This document shows positions 10,199-18,558 of a DNA stretch of 64,000 nucleotides, in pieces. Under the pieces are notes generated by a model, which saw only the letters and a list, made by a program, of their open reading frames with translations, was not told the origin of the DNA and ran no database searches. Source of the stretch: Veillonella sp. GTDB taxonomy: Bacteria; Bacillota; Negativicutes; Veillonellales; Veillonellaceae. Position numbers and translations under genes: made by a program. Positions within the stretch are counted from its first letter, which is position 1. Each line of letters starts with the position of its first letter. The stretch is taken from assembly GCF_041333735.1 (NCBI RefSeq), contig NZ_JBGKFB010000001.1:1932501-1996500 (forward strand). Direction: 5' to 3'.

Positions 10199-10237
10199 GG
10201 TGCGTTACATCATACATATTGTATCATGCAACGCACC
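10199..10237 (-). terminator. terminator of the MacAB-like operon
   Basis: A 39-base near-palindrome (outer arms GGTGCGTT / AACGCACC, two mismatches inside) is followed on the minus strand by ATTTTTATG. It lies 65 bases past the permease stop. The remaining spacer (10079-10198) shows no convincing promoter. Confidence 0.7.
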
Positions 10238-10301
10238 ATATGCGAATAACTCTATCTAATTATGTAGTATGTTCTTAAAAAAACGCATCTACAACTAAGG
10301 A

Positions 10302-11513
10302 TTATTCATAATGTAATGCATCAATTGGATTAAGTTTAGCCGCTTTACGGGCTGGATAAATACCAAAGATCAAGCCTATTGCCATAGAGAAGGCAAAGGA
10401 CATTACAATCGTTGGTATAGATATAACCGTACTCATGCCCGAAGCCATGCCAATCAGCTTAGATGAGCCTATGCCGAGTATAATCCCTATTATGCCCCCC
10501 ATCAAACTGATAACAACAGCTTCGATAAGGAACTGTGTAACGATAACACTATAAGTAGCACCCAGCGCTTTACGTATCCCAATCTCTCTTGTCCGTTCAG
10601 TTACGGATACGAGCATAATATTCATAATGCCAATACCACCGACCACAAGGGAAATGGCCGCTACAGCACCAAGGAATAATGTTAACGTCCCTGTTGTTTC
10701 CTCCATAGTTTCCATGATGGAGTTCATGTTTTGGATATTGAAATCATCGAGGTTTGTATCTTTAATACCATGTCGTACACGCAATAGGTTTTCAATATCG
10801 GATTGTAAACGATCGATACCACTTTCATCCTTACCTACCACGTAGATCATCCGGAGATAATCAACACCTTCTACCCGTTCCATAGCTGTAGTATATGGAA
10901 TAATTACCATATCATCTTGGTCATTACCCATAGCACCACTGCCCTTACTATTAAGAACACCAATGATACGGAATGGAATATTTTTGACACGAATTTCAGC
11001 ACCTACTGGATCTTCATCACCAAATAGATTCTTAACAACTGTTTTACCTACGACTGCAACGCGTTCACGATTCTGTACATTCTTTTCAGACAAGAATCGA
11101 CCGGATTTCATAGACCAATTGTTTACATCTAAATAGTTATAGCTAACACCAGATACTGAAGTAGTCCAGTTCTTATTTTGATAAATCACTACATACGAGC
11201 CATTTGTCATGGGACTAGCTGCTTTAACACCATCTAACTTTGAAATAGCTTCATAGTCAGAAACCTTTAAAGACTTCATAGATCCTGCAGAAGGTCGAAC
11301 CCCCGGTGTACGAGGTGCACCAGGCATAACCATCAATAGATTAGAACCTAAGCTAGAAATAGAATTTTGGATATCTTGCTTTACACCATTACCAATAGAT
11401 ACTAAGGCAATTACGGCAGCTACACCGATAATAATGCCTAACATGGTTAAAATGGATCGCATTTTATTAGCAATGAGGGATGCCCATGCCATTAAGAAAC
11501 TCTCTTTATACAT
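10302..11513 (-). CDS. MacB-like ABC transporter permease
   Basis: This is the inner-membrane permease of a MacAB-type efflux system. The 403 aa have the expected plan: an N-terminal membrane segment (about 15-40), a large periplasmic MacB_PCD domain (about 50-240), and a C-terminal FtsX domain with three membrane segments (about 280-400), containing VSVTERTREIGIRKALGA. The start has AGGAGG 7 nt upstream and overlaps the ATPase stop by 8 bases, suggesting translational coupling. ATPase and permease are separate here, unlike fused E. coli MacB. Confidence 0.92.
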   Translation of the reverse strand: MYKESFLMAWASLIANKMRSILTMLGIIIGVAAVIALVSIGNGVKQDIQNSISSLGSNLLMVMPGAPRTPGVRPSAGSMKSLKVSDYEAISKLDGVKAASPMTNGSYVVIYQNKNWTTSVSGVSYNYLDVNNWSMKSGRFLSEKNVQNRERVAVVGKTVVKNLFGDEDPVGAEIRVKNIPFRIIGVLNSKGSGAMGNDQDDMVIIPYTTAMERVEGVDYLRMIYVVGKDESGIDRLQSDIENLLRVRHGIKDTNLDDFNIQNMNSIMETMEETTGTLTLFLGAVAAISLVVGGIGIMNIMLVSVTERTREIGIRKALGATYSVIVTQFLIEAVVISLMGGIIGIILGIGSSKLIGMASGMSTVISIPTIVMSFAFSMAIGLIFGIYPARKAAKLNPIDALHYE

Positions 11514-12228
11514 GTGGCACCTCCTGTACAGGCGTCATATTAAGATTTTGGGAATCCTCTACAATTAAACCATCACGCAATACTACATTGCGACTTGCAT
11601 AGGTTGCAATTTCCGGTTCATGAGTAACAAGGATTATAGTTCGCCCTTCATCGTAAAGGCCTCTAAAAATATTCATAACATCGATAGTCGACTTGGAGTC
11701 AAGGTTACCTGTCGGTTCATCGGCCATGATGATAGCAGGGTTATTAGCCAGTGCACGAGCAATAGCAACACGTTGACGTTGACCACCAGACAACTCAGAT
11801 GGCAAGTGATCCATACGTTCGCCAAGACCAACGGAAGATAATAGTGCAGCAGCTCGTTCATTACGCGATTTTTTATCCATCCCTGCATAAATCATAGGGA
11901 GCGCTACATTTTCTAAGGCTGTTAATTTTGTTAATAAGTTGAAACTTTGGAATACAAAGCCTATTTGTTTATTTCGTACAAAGGCCAATTCATCATCGGA
12001 TAAGGTAGCTACCTCATCGCCATTAAGGCGGTATGAACCTGTCGTTGGTCTGTCTAAACAGCCAAGAATGTTCATAAATGTAGACTTACCAGAACCAGAA
12101 GGACCCATAATAGATACGAATTCGCCTTTATTGACCTGTAAATCGATACCATGCAAAACAGGCAGCGATAATTTACCATTTACATAGGTCTTCGTAATCC
12201 CTTGTATATCGATTACTGCTTGATTCAT
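11506..12228 (-). CDS. MacB/LolD-type ABC transporter ATPase
   Basis: This is the cytoplasmic ATPase partner of the adjacent permease. It shows Walker A GPSGSGKST, the Q-loop region GFVFQSFNLL, ABC signature LSGGQRQRVAIARAL, Walker B IIMADEPTGNLDS and the switch His in LVTHEPE. Its 240 aa are typical of LolD/MacB nucleotide-binding domains. The ATG at 12228 (MNQAVIDIQG) is chosen over an in-frame GTG two codons upstream because of TAGG spacing. It begins 12 bases after the adaptor stop. Confidence 0.93.
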   Translation of the reverse strand: MNQAVIDIQGITKTYVNGKLSLPVLHGIDLQVNKGEFVSIMGPSGSGKSTFMNILGCLDRPTTGSYRLNGDEVATLSDDELAFVRNKQIGFVFQSFNLLTKLTALENVALPMIYAGMDKKSRNERAAALLSSVGLGERMDHLPSELSGGQRQRVAIARALANNPAIIMADEPTGNLDSKSTIDVMNIFRGLYDEGRTIILVTHEPEIATYASRNVVLRDGLIVEDSQNLNMTPVQEVPHV

Positions 12229-12240
12229 ATTCACCTACTA

Positions 12241-13323
12241 TTAGAATGGTCCACGGCTATTATTCTTAGGTGCTGTTACATCACCACTGACGATGATTTC
12301 ATCACCTTCAGATAAGCCTTTTAGAATTTGTACGTTAGTATCACCAGTTACACCTGTAGAAACAGCGGTACGTACTGGTTGACCATCTTTAATAACATAT
12401 ACGTATTCCCCTTGCTTATCTGTACGCACTGCCGTAAGAGGTACTACCAATGTATTTTTAATATCCTCACCAAAGATGGTTGCACGAGCAGTCATAGATG
12501 GTAAGAAGTTGTTGGAAATATTTTCAGGAATTTGAACTTTTACAGTATAGTACACTACGCTAGTACTTGTAGCGCCCATGTTACCTTTTGTACCTTTTGC
12601 AATTTCAGATACGTAGCCTGTGAAAGTTTCACCTGGCTTAGAGTCTACTGTAAATTCTACCTTAGCACCTTGTTTAATACTACCAATATCGGTTTCATCT
12701 ACAGTTAAGTAAATTTCTAAGTCACTTAAATCTGCAATAGTAGCGATAATCATTTGTGTAGAAATACCGGTACTGATAGTTTGACCAGCTTTCAATGGAG
12801 TGCCTATAACAGTGCCAGACATTGGTGCTGTAATTGTAGCATCGCTTAAATCTGCTGCTGCGCGGTCATACGTAGATTTTGCACGTTCATAAGATGTTAC
12901 AGAATCATCATAGGTTTGTTGAGCGATAGCATTTTGTTCTGCTAATGTTTTATAACGATTCATATCAAGTTCTGCCTTAGCTAATGCAGCTCGTGCATCA
13001 TCTGCAGAGGCTTGTAATTGACGTGTATCAATATAAGCGATAACTTGACCAGCCGTAACTTGATCATTCTCTTTTACTAAGACTTTTTCAAGCTTGCCAG
13101 CCACATTCGTAGAAACGTCTACATAATTTACAGGGTTAATAGTACCAGTTGCGCTAATACTAGTTTTTACATCACCCTTTTCTACCTTACCAGTTGTATA
13201 TAATTTTTGTGTTTGCTTAGAACCTTCGCTATGCATGTAGTAGTATGTACCACCACCAAGAACACAAAGAACAACAGCACCTGCAATAATGCGTTTACGA
13301 TGCTTTTGCAAAAATTCTTTCAT
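12241..13323 (-). CDS. MacA-like periplasmic adaptor (HlyD family)
   Basis: This membrane-fusion protein would bridge the MacB-like permease to an outer-membrane channel. It has an N-terminal membrane anchor (about 11-28), a lipoyl/barrel-sandwich half, a short helical hairpin (about 105-160), the second lipoyl half (APMSGTVIGTPLKAGQ), a beta-barrel and a membrane-proximal domain. At 360 aa the family length fits. A TolC-like partner is not encoded nearby. The gene is first in a three-gene operon with its own strong promoter. Confidence 0.92.
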   Translation of the reverse strand: MKEFLQKHRKRIIAGAVVLCVLGGGTYYYMHSEGSKQTQKLYTTGKVEKGDVKTSISATGTINPVNYVDVSTNVAGKLEKVLVKENDQVTAGQVIAYIDTRQLQASADDARAALAKAELDMNRYKTLAEQNAIAQQTYDDSVTSYERAKSTYDRAAADLSDATITAPMSGTVIGTPLKAGQTISTGISTQMIIATIADLSDLEIYLTVDETDIGSIKQGAKVEFTVDSKPGETFTGYVSEIAKGTKGNMGATSTSVVYYTVKVQIPENISNNFLPSMTARATIFGEDIKNTLVVPLTAVRTDKQGEYVYVIKDGQPVRTAVSTGVTGDTNVQILKGLSEGDEIIVSGDVTAPKNNSRGPF

Positions 13324-13398
13324 TATAATCTCCTTATATTAAAATGAAGATATTGGCACAACATGTATCGTTCCTAACAATACTATTAGTATTTTTAA

Positions 13399-13427
13399 AT
13401 TATACAGTACCAATTACTTTTATGCAA
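13399..13427 (-). promoter_or_regulatory. sigma-70-type promoter of the MacAB-like operon
   Basis: On the minus strand, TTGCAT and TATAAT are separated by 17 bases. The -10 ends about 75 bases before the adaptor start. Confidence 0.75.
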
Positions 13428-13463
13428 TATAATTTCATTAATGAATAATTGATGATAAAAGAA

Positions 13464-13483
13464 AATGACCCTTGCGGGTCATT
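13464..13483 (-). terminator. pfkA terminator
   Basis: The stem AATGACCC / GGGTCATT with loop TTGC lies 6 bases after the pfkA stop and is followed on the minus strand by TTCTTTTA. Confidence 0.85.
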
Positions 13484-13489
13484 ATATTT

Positions 13490-14449
13490 TTAACTGCTTA
13501 AAATGGATAATAATGTATAATCCTTTTCATTAATAGGAAATAAAAGACTTTCAGCCTCTTGATAAGAAATAGCACGAATATGACCATCAATATATCCAAT
13601 TAGTCGATTATCTGTACCATTCATCAATAACTCAATACAAGTTTCACTCATACGTGCCGCTAAAATAGCATCGAATGCAGAAGGCCCACCACCGCGTTGT
13701 AAATAGCCTAATACAGTCAAACTAGGATCAAATTCCGTATGCTCCTTAATATAGAATTTTACTTCTCCACTATTGTAAGCACCTTCAGCAACGAGTATCA
13801 CACTATATTCTTTACCACGGATTTGTGTTTCCTTCAAATGACGACAGACCTCATGTAAAGGCATAGGTTTTTCAGGAACGAGTACAATTTCTGCACCACA
13901 GGCAAGACCCGCTTTAAGCGCAATATGACCTGCTTTACGTCCCATTACCTCTACAATGGCTACCCGTTCATGGGAATTAGATGTATCACGAATTCTTCCA
14001 ACCGCATCAACTACAGTATTGAGCGCCGTATCAAATCCTAGCGTATATTGAGTGCCACCCATATCATTATCTATAGTACAGGGAATCGTCATCGTAGACA
14101 TACCTAACTTAGCTAAACTCGTAGCGCCTCGCATAGAACCGTCGCCACCAATAACAATAAGGTGGTCAATGCTATGGGCTTTCAAAATATCGTAAGCTTT
14201 ACGCTGAACATCTTCATTTTGAAACTCAGGAAAACGAGCTGTTTTTAGCATGGTACCGCCTTGAGTAATAATGCCACCTACAGAACGGTTTGCTAAAGGA
14301 ACAAATTGTTCTTCCATAATACCTAAATAGCCACGTTCAATACCAAAAACTTCAAAGCCTTCATGAATGGCTTTTCTAGTTAGCGCTCTTATGGCGGCGT
14401 TCATTCCAGGTGCGTCTCCGCCGCTTGTTAGTATTGCGATTCTTCTCAT
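13490..14449 (-). CDS. pfkA: 6-phosphofructokinase
   Basis: This enzyme phosphorylates fructose 6-phosphate to fructose 1,6-bisphosphate in the cytoplasm. The 319 aa from the ATG at 14449 equal the usual PfkA length; GGGGG lies 8 nt upstream, and the 17-residue N-terminal extension of the open frame is not family sequence. Seen: ILTSGGDAPGMNAAIRA, GGDGS with Gly at the ATP-type position, TIDND, and VEVMGRKAGHIA. The residue before TIDND is Cys (PCTIDND), where ATP-using enzymes have Gly and PPi-using enzymes Lys. The start lies inside the shikimate kinase frame (74-base overlap). Confidence 0.95.
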   Translation of the reverse strand: MRRIAILTSGGDAPGMNAAIRALTRKAIHEGFEVFGIERGYLGIMEEQFVPLANRSVGGIITQGGTMLKTARFPEFQNEDVQRKAYDILKAHSIDHLIVIGGDGSMRGATSLAKLGMSTMTIPCTIDNDMGGTQYTLGFDTALNTVVDAVGRIRDTSNSHERVAIVEVMGRKAGHIALKAGLACGAEIVLVPEKPMPLHEVCRHLKETQIRGKEYSVILVAEGAYNSGEVKFYIKEHTEFDPSLTVLGYLQRGGGPSAFDAILAARMSETCIELLMNGTDNRLIGYIDGHIRAISYQEAESLLFPINEKDYTLLSILSS

Positions 14450-15170
14450 ATCCATTACCCCCTTGTGGTGTACGTTGTTTGGATATAGTTTCTGTATCAT
14501 TAGAAATCTTTTTATTAAAGCGTTGTGTTTTAGATAATCTAGGGTTATTTAATTTGTTTCTTAGAGAATTATTAAATTGTAATTCTTGAGATGACTGTTT
14601 ACCATCTCTATTTTCCGTATCATTGGGTTGACGTCTTGCTTTAAATTGAACACCTGAGGTTACTAACTCATCCTCAATACGTTGCATAAAATCATAGGTC
14701 CTACCATTTGTTGTATCTAGTACAAAATCACACTGCTTATACACCGGTTTCCAGGATTGTATCATAGCATGTACAAAGGCATGAACATTGTTATAATCCA
14801 TGGTTGGCCGTTTCCCAATACGGCGATTCACACGACTGACAATGCGAAATTGTGCAGCTCGGATACCAATGATATAAGAATATTTCTTCAATACCTTTAA
14901 TGTGCGATGTTCAATGGGGAAATTACCACCTACGGAGATGACTGCTTCGTGATATAAGCAAACCTTTTTCAGTACATCCATTTCTGCACGTCGGAATGCT
15001 TTTTCCCCAATTTTCTTGAATATTTCAGCAATAGGCAACCCAAAACGACCTTCTAATACGCGATCGGTATCTACAAATTGCCACCCCTTGCGTTCCGCAA
15101 GATTACGACCGAAATGGCTCTTGCCACTCCCCATAGAACCGATGAGCATAATATTTCGTTTTATTATCAT
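14376..15170 (-). CDS. aroK: shikimate kinase with a C-terminal basic tail
   Basis: This predicted shikimate kinase would phosphorylate shikimate in aromatic amino acid synthesis. Seen: P-loop GSMGSGKS, the DTDR shikimate-binding Asp, GEKAFRRAE with the binding Arg, and a lid Arg in KRPTM. The glycine motif reads SVGGNF rather than the usual GGG. The family ends near residue 172; about 90 more residues follow, rich in Asn, Arg, Lys and Gln, and the last 24 codons are read out of frame through the start of pfkA. The tail could be real or the result of a lost stop or frameshift. A pilO-like gene ends 125 bases upstream. Confidence 0.8.
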   Translation of the reverse strand: MIIKRNIMLIGSMGSGKSHFGRNLAERKGWQFVDTDRVLEGRFGLPIAEIFKKIGEKAFRRAEMDVLKKVCLYHEAVISVGGNFPIEHRTLKVLKKYSYIIGIRAAQFRIVSRVNRRIGKRPTMDYNNVHAFVHAMIQSWKPVYKQCDFVLDTTNGRTYDFMQRIEDELVTSGVQFKARRQPNDTENRDGKQSSQELQFNNSLRNKLNNPRLSKTQRFNKKISNDTETISKQRTPQGGNGYEKNRNTNKRRRRTWNERRHKSAN

Positions 15171-15231
15171 CTGTTATGTGCCCCTTATTATTTCATATCC
15201 TTCATTGTACTATAAAATGCAACAAAAACAA

Positions 15232-15266
15232 AGACAGACTATAGGATAACAATCTATAATCTGTCT
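15232..15266 (-). terminator. terminator of the pilus operon
   Basis: The stem AGACAGACTATAG / CTATAATCTGTCT (one mismatch, 9-nt loop) lies 30 bases past the PilO-like stop and is followed on the minus strand by TTTGTTTTTG. Confidence 0.8.
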
Positions 15267-15295
15267 CTATTAATATTACTATAAAAGAATATATA

Positions 15296-15724
15296 TTAAG
15301 ACCTCATAGTCGGTTTTACTGCACAATGTACATACACAACATTGCCTTTTCGTTCTATGTCCTCTATTTCTATACGGCGTGAAGGGTCTTTTGCTTCAAC
15401 AGTATTAATCCAGTTGATTAGGCGTTCTGTGCTTCCTAATAAATTTAACTCTAATACACCTTCATGCTCATCAGTACTAACAATCATTAATGGTTCTCCT
15501 TGCAAAGACTCAAAAACACTAGTATTAGAACTTGTGTTCGACAGCTTATTTTCTGTAAAAGACGCTAGTAATTTTGCTTCCTTAGATGCGATATAATCTG
15601 ACTCAACCTGCATTTGGATAACATAATTTTCTTGTCGTTCTTTCAAATGAGTCGCTTTGTGATCTAACCTTATATATCCATATAGTGAGATACTAATGAT
15701 GATGCCCCACACTAGTATGCTCAT
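15296..15724 (-). CDS. PilO-like pilus assembly protein
   Basis: This is a small single-pass inner-membrane protein with one N-terminal membrane segment (SILVWGIIISISLYGYI), a short coiled coil and a compact alpha/beta domain ending in paired strands. Size, topology and its place after PilM- and PilN-like genes suggest a PilO/GspM role, aligning the assembly platform; sequence alone is weak. The start is uncertain. The open frame reaches an ATG at 15829 but would overlap the PilN-like gene by 137 bases. I take the ATG at 15724 (142 aa, 32-base overlap, GAGAAG upstream). The longer form would add a cytoplasmic N-terminus. Confidence 0.6.
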   Translation of the reverse strand: MSILVWGIIISISLYGYIRLDHKATHLKERQENYVIQMQVESDYIASKEAKLLASFTENKLSNTSSNTSVFESLQGEPLMIVSTDEHEGVLELNLLGSTERLINWINTVEAKDPSRRIEIEDIERKGNVVYVHCAVKPTMRS

Positions 15725-16283
15725 TACTATCTTCTCTACTGGATATGTTGTGCTCGCCTTTAGATCCTTCCATATGGAATATATACATACCTTGATCGGC
15801 TTTAACTGTTCCATGACAATCCATTCCAATTAACCTTTGTTGAAGACTAGCTATAAATTTACGGCATGCTTCATCACTATGGCCTATACCATCTACACTA
15901 ATATGTTCATCCTTTATGTTGAGATGTTGTAAACTGATCCCTTGTTCCATAGCTATATCAAGAACATATAAAACGATAGTATTTTGAAAAATAGTTTCTT
16001 TATTTTTTCCAGAACTATTCTTAAGTATTCTATTTTTAACTGATGCGATATCCTCATACTGTTTTCCAATTGACTGATACTGCGAATTTTCCAATAGCGT
16101 CAATAGTTCTGCCTTTTCAGTCTTATACTGTTTATAACCAGACCAACACCAACCTATAGCTATTAATCCTACTATTCCGTATACAATACTCATGCCATAT
16201 AGATAATAACGATATTTATGCCATAAACTATGCCAACGTAACGATCGAGGCATTAGATTAATATATCTACCATCCCAAGCCAA
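15693..16283 (-). CDS. PilN-like pilus assembly protein
   Basis: PilN bridges cytoplasmic PilM and periplasmic PilO in type IV pilus alignment complexes. The N-terminus carries the hallmark INLMPRS (family INLLP, the PilM-binding peptide), then one membrane segment (about 30-50) and a periplasmic coiled coil plus ferredoxin-like domain. I choose the TTG at 16283 (196 aa): AAGGGGG lies 10 nt upstream and overlap with the PilM-like gene falls to 17 bases. A TTG at 16313 is also possible. Confidence 0.72.
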   Translation of the reverse strand: MAWDGRYINLMPRSLRWHSLWHKYRYYLYGMSIVYGIVGLIAIGWCWSGYKQYKTEKAELLTLLENSQYQSIGKQYEDIASVKNRILKNSSGKNKETIFQNTIVLYVLDIAMEQGISLQHLNIKDEHISVDGIGHSDEACRKFIASLQQRLIGMDCHGTVKADQGMYIFHMEGSKGEHNISSREDSNEHTSVGHHH

Positions 16284-17121
16284 TCCATTTAAGCCCCCTT
16301 GCAGCCATACCAATGGCCATATCCCAATCTAATTGTCCTTGTTTACATCGATTACGACCACGCCCTAAGAATAATAATGGAATATACTCTGTTTCTCCAT
16401 ATATAGAAATAATAGCTTCCATATCCTTTTGTTCCTCATCGGTTAATCGGTCTAACCCATACAGCTTAATTCCTTGTATTTCATCTACACCAAATTCTTG
16501 CAGCCTAGATTCTAGCACCTCCATAGCTCCTGATACATCACTGCCACTAATAGGGACAATCCGTTCTTGAATACATATATCATTCCACCACAGCCATAAG
16601 TGTAGATTATCCTTTTCTACGACACCTGTCACGGTACCACTACGCCGCATCAAGCTGTAACAAATAGGAATAGGCCAGAAATCGATTACATCCACCGGTG
16701 CATAGGTGTCTCGTATACCTTGTTTTAAAAGTTCTAATGAATGACGCTCTACGGCAACCATAAACATATGGTAATTATGTCTTGGATATTCTCGACGACA
16801 TGCATCCATTTGGAAACTGTCGCCATCAAAGGTAAAGTAATCCTCTACATTCCATTTGATGAACTCTTTCATATCAAAATCGTGAGGATCATAAGGCGCT
16901 ACATGCATTTGTGTATCAATATTAGCTACCATGCTGTAAGCTCCATCATCTAAATCATACATTTCTATAAATTTTCTAACATCCTCATCTATAGATGCAC
17001 TACGTTTCATTTCCAATGCATCAGTAATGACCATCGTTTTATTTTCTACATGAGCTGTCACACATACAATACGTTCATCTGTAATACATACACCAGTATG
17101 TATTTTCTTTTTCCGTTTCAT
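16267..17121 (-). CDS. PilM-like actin-fold pilus protein
   Basis: PilM is the cytoplasmic actin-like member of the pilus alignment complex. This 284-aa protein has the N-terminal strand pair, the MKEFIKWNVEDYF segment matching the PilM peptide-binding region, and the family ending DMAIGMAARGLKW. It is shorter than typical PilM (about 350 aa), and the ATP-binding motifs are poorly kept, so nucleotide binding is doubtful. GAGGTG precedes the ATG. It lies between the pilin-like genes and the PilN-like gene. Confidence 0.75.
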   Translation of the reverse strand: MKRKKKIHTGVCITDERIVCVTAHVENKTMVITDALEMKRSASIDEDVRKFIEMYDLDDGAYSMVANIDTQMHVAPYDPHDFDMKEFIKWNVEDYFTFDGDSFQMDACRREYPRHNYHMFMVAVERHSLELLKQGIRDTYAPVDVIDFWPIPICYSLMRRSGTVTGVVEKDNLHLWLWWNDICIQERIVPISGSDVSGAMEVLESRLQEFGVDEIQGIKLYGLDRLTDEEQKDMEAIISIYGETEYIPLLFLGRGRNRCKQGQLDWDMAIGMAARGLKWIGLGW

Positions 17122-17130
17122 AGATTCACC

Positions 17131-17538
17131 TCAATATGGTTTTACCTTCATAACATGCATAGTATGATCTGTATCTACTGTCACATACATATGTACACGA
17201 CTTACTATTTCCTGATGTTTCAATTTTCCATAACTCATAACGTGACGAGGATTGTCACGGGATGGATCGGCTTCAATGGTGATTTCCACATCCGCATCAT
17301 CAGCTACAATTAGCTTTTCCTGAAAGTCCCATGTATTACCGGCCTTACAGTAGCCTACAAACCAATGTGCTCCACTTTGCGCTGCATAATGAGCCTCTTC
17401 TAAATGCAATTCATCTACTGCATTACTTTCACAAATTTGACCAATACGCAGTCCCATAAAGGCCAATACTAATAAAAAGGACATTGTAAATATGGCTACA
17501 TATGTAATAAACCCTGCATTATGGGCGCCCATGTTCAT
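17131..17538 (-). CDS. PilX-like minor pilin
   Basis: This short protein has one N-terminal hydrophobic helix (GFITYVAIFTMSFLLVLAF), then EEAHYAAQSGAHWFVGY, matching the PilX pattern in which Ala-rich helix residues follow the membrane part. A Gly-Phe at the start of the helix could be a prepilin cleavage site, though Glu+5 is missing. The ATG at 17538 (135 aa) has GAGGA upstream and overlaps the preceding gene by 20 bases. Its role as a minor pilin is inferred from context. Confidence 0.55.
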   Translation of the reverse strand: MNMGAHNAGFITYVAIFTMSFLLVLAFMGLRIGQICESNAVDELHLEEAHYAAQSGAHWFVGYCKAGNTWDFQEKLIVADDADVEITIEADPSRDNPRHVMSYGKLKHQEIVSRVHMYVTVDTDHTMHVMKVKPY

Positions 17539-18094
17539 GACTTGTTTCCTCATTATCTTTATACCAATCATATATACTACTTTGACCTATAGCGACTTCA
17601 TATATAGCTAATCCTCCGTATCCGGCAGTATATTGTTTATCACCAGTAAATCGATTCGTAATATACCAGCGCATATGGACTGTTCCGCTCTCATCCATAC
17701 TAAATGGATGTTCTTGTGTGTATCCAACATTTCGTTTATCCTTTGTGCCGATAATACGGCTGCCGCTGACCGGTTGTAAGCTACCATCTGTAAGCTTTCT
17801 ATAGAGAGCATGGCGTTGTAATGTTAGTGTAGTCCGTTTAGTGTCGTGAATATATAAAGTCCTATTTTGATCCTCTACCGTTATCTGTACAGGATTCCAT
17901 ATAATTTGAGCCACCACCATGCGCCGCGTATAACGACCATCCTCCATCATAGAAACGCTATCTACTAATTTTGCATTCCATATAACCCCATAAAAAACTA
18001 TGCTTAACAATAAGGTTAAAACGATGGTAGAAATAGTTATACTGATGAGTGTGGAATACAAAATAAAACCTCTTTGTGCATCATGAGTCCTCAC
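17519..18094 (-). CDS. PilW/ComGF-like minor pilin
   Basis: This 191-aa protein has a prepilin-like N-terminus: a short basic leader, then G-FILYSTLISITISTIVL, where cleavage after Gly would leave Phe+1; Glu+5 is replaced by Ser. The large C-terminal domain resembles PilW/ComGF pseudopilins in size. It starts with GTG overlapping the previous TGA (GTGA), with GGAGG 7 nt upstream, so translation is probably coupled. Confidence 0.65.
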   Translation of the reverse strand: MRTHDAQRGFILYSTLISITISTIVLTLLLSIVFYGVIWNAKLVDSVSMMEDGRYTRRMVVAQIIWNPVQITVEDQNRTLYIHDTKRTTLTLQRHALYRKLTDGSLQPVSGSRIIGTKDKRNVGYTQEHPFSMDESGTVHMRWYITNRFTGDKQYTAGYGGLAIYEVAIGQSSIYDWYKDNEETSHEHGRP

Positions 18095-18558
18095 CGTATT
18101 TCCTCCAAGTCGAGAGATAAGGTATACACAACAGATTCATTATCTATGGCCTGCACAGTTAATCGTTGTAGGACAATACCATTTTCTACGATAGGCTCTA
18201 CATGTGTTTTATAAATAATAGATTCACTGTGCCTCATAATAAATTGAGAGTTATGTATACCTTCTTGAATATGACCCGTTTGATAATACATAGACTTACT
18301 TTCCTCTACATATGTTATGGTGTCTTGTAATATATGATCCCAATAGTAAGCCTTATAGATTGTTAAGGTAGCCATCCAAAATACAGATAATATAACAGGT
18401 AAGATAAACATAATAATAGCTGTTGATACTAGGGCATCTCCATACATAAAGCCCTTAGTGTACTTCTTCCCATCGAATACGTCCCGTCTGTACAGATATC
18501 CATATACGATTTCTCTCACCACTTTCTCGATCCCGTAAAATAAGTTCCGTCCCATCAT
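18091..18558 (-). CDS. PilV/GspI-like minor pilin
   Basis: This is a pilin-like protein with KG-FMYGDALVSTAIIMFILPVIL as likely cleavage site and membrane helix. The open frame gives a 36-residue leader, unusually long but similar to that of the major pilin in this operon. An AGGA lies 7 nt before the ATG at 18558. This start overlaps the GspH-like gene by 104 bases; GTG codons at 18519-18522 would shorten the overlap. The start is therefore unresolved. Function as a minor pilin rests on motif and context. Confidence 0.6.
   Translation of the reverse strand: MMGRNLFYGIEKVVREIVYGYLYRRDVFDGKKYTKGFMYGDALVSTAIIMFILPVILSVFWMATLTIYKAYYWDHILQDTITYVEESKSMYYQTGHIQEGIHNSQFIMRHSESIIYKTHVEPIVENGIVLQRLTVQAIDNESVVYTLSLDLEEIR

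Noticed and set aside
10005..10217. 70-codon minus-strand frame overlapping the thioesterase start
   Set aside because: No ribosome site, no recognisable motif, and it lies largely over a better supported gene.
10199..10237. 39-bp near-palindrome as a regulatory operator for the thioesterase
   Set aside because: A T-run follows it in the direction of the upstream operon, so a terminator explains it better.
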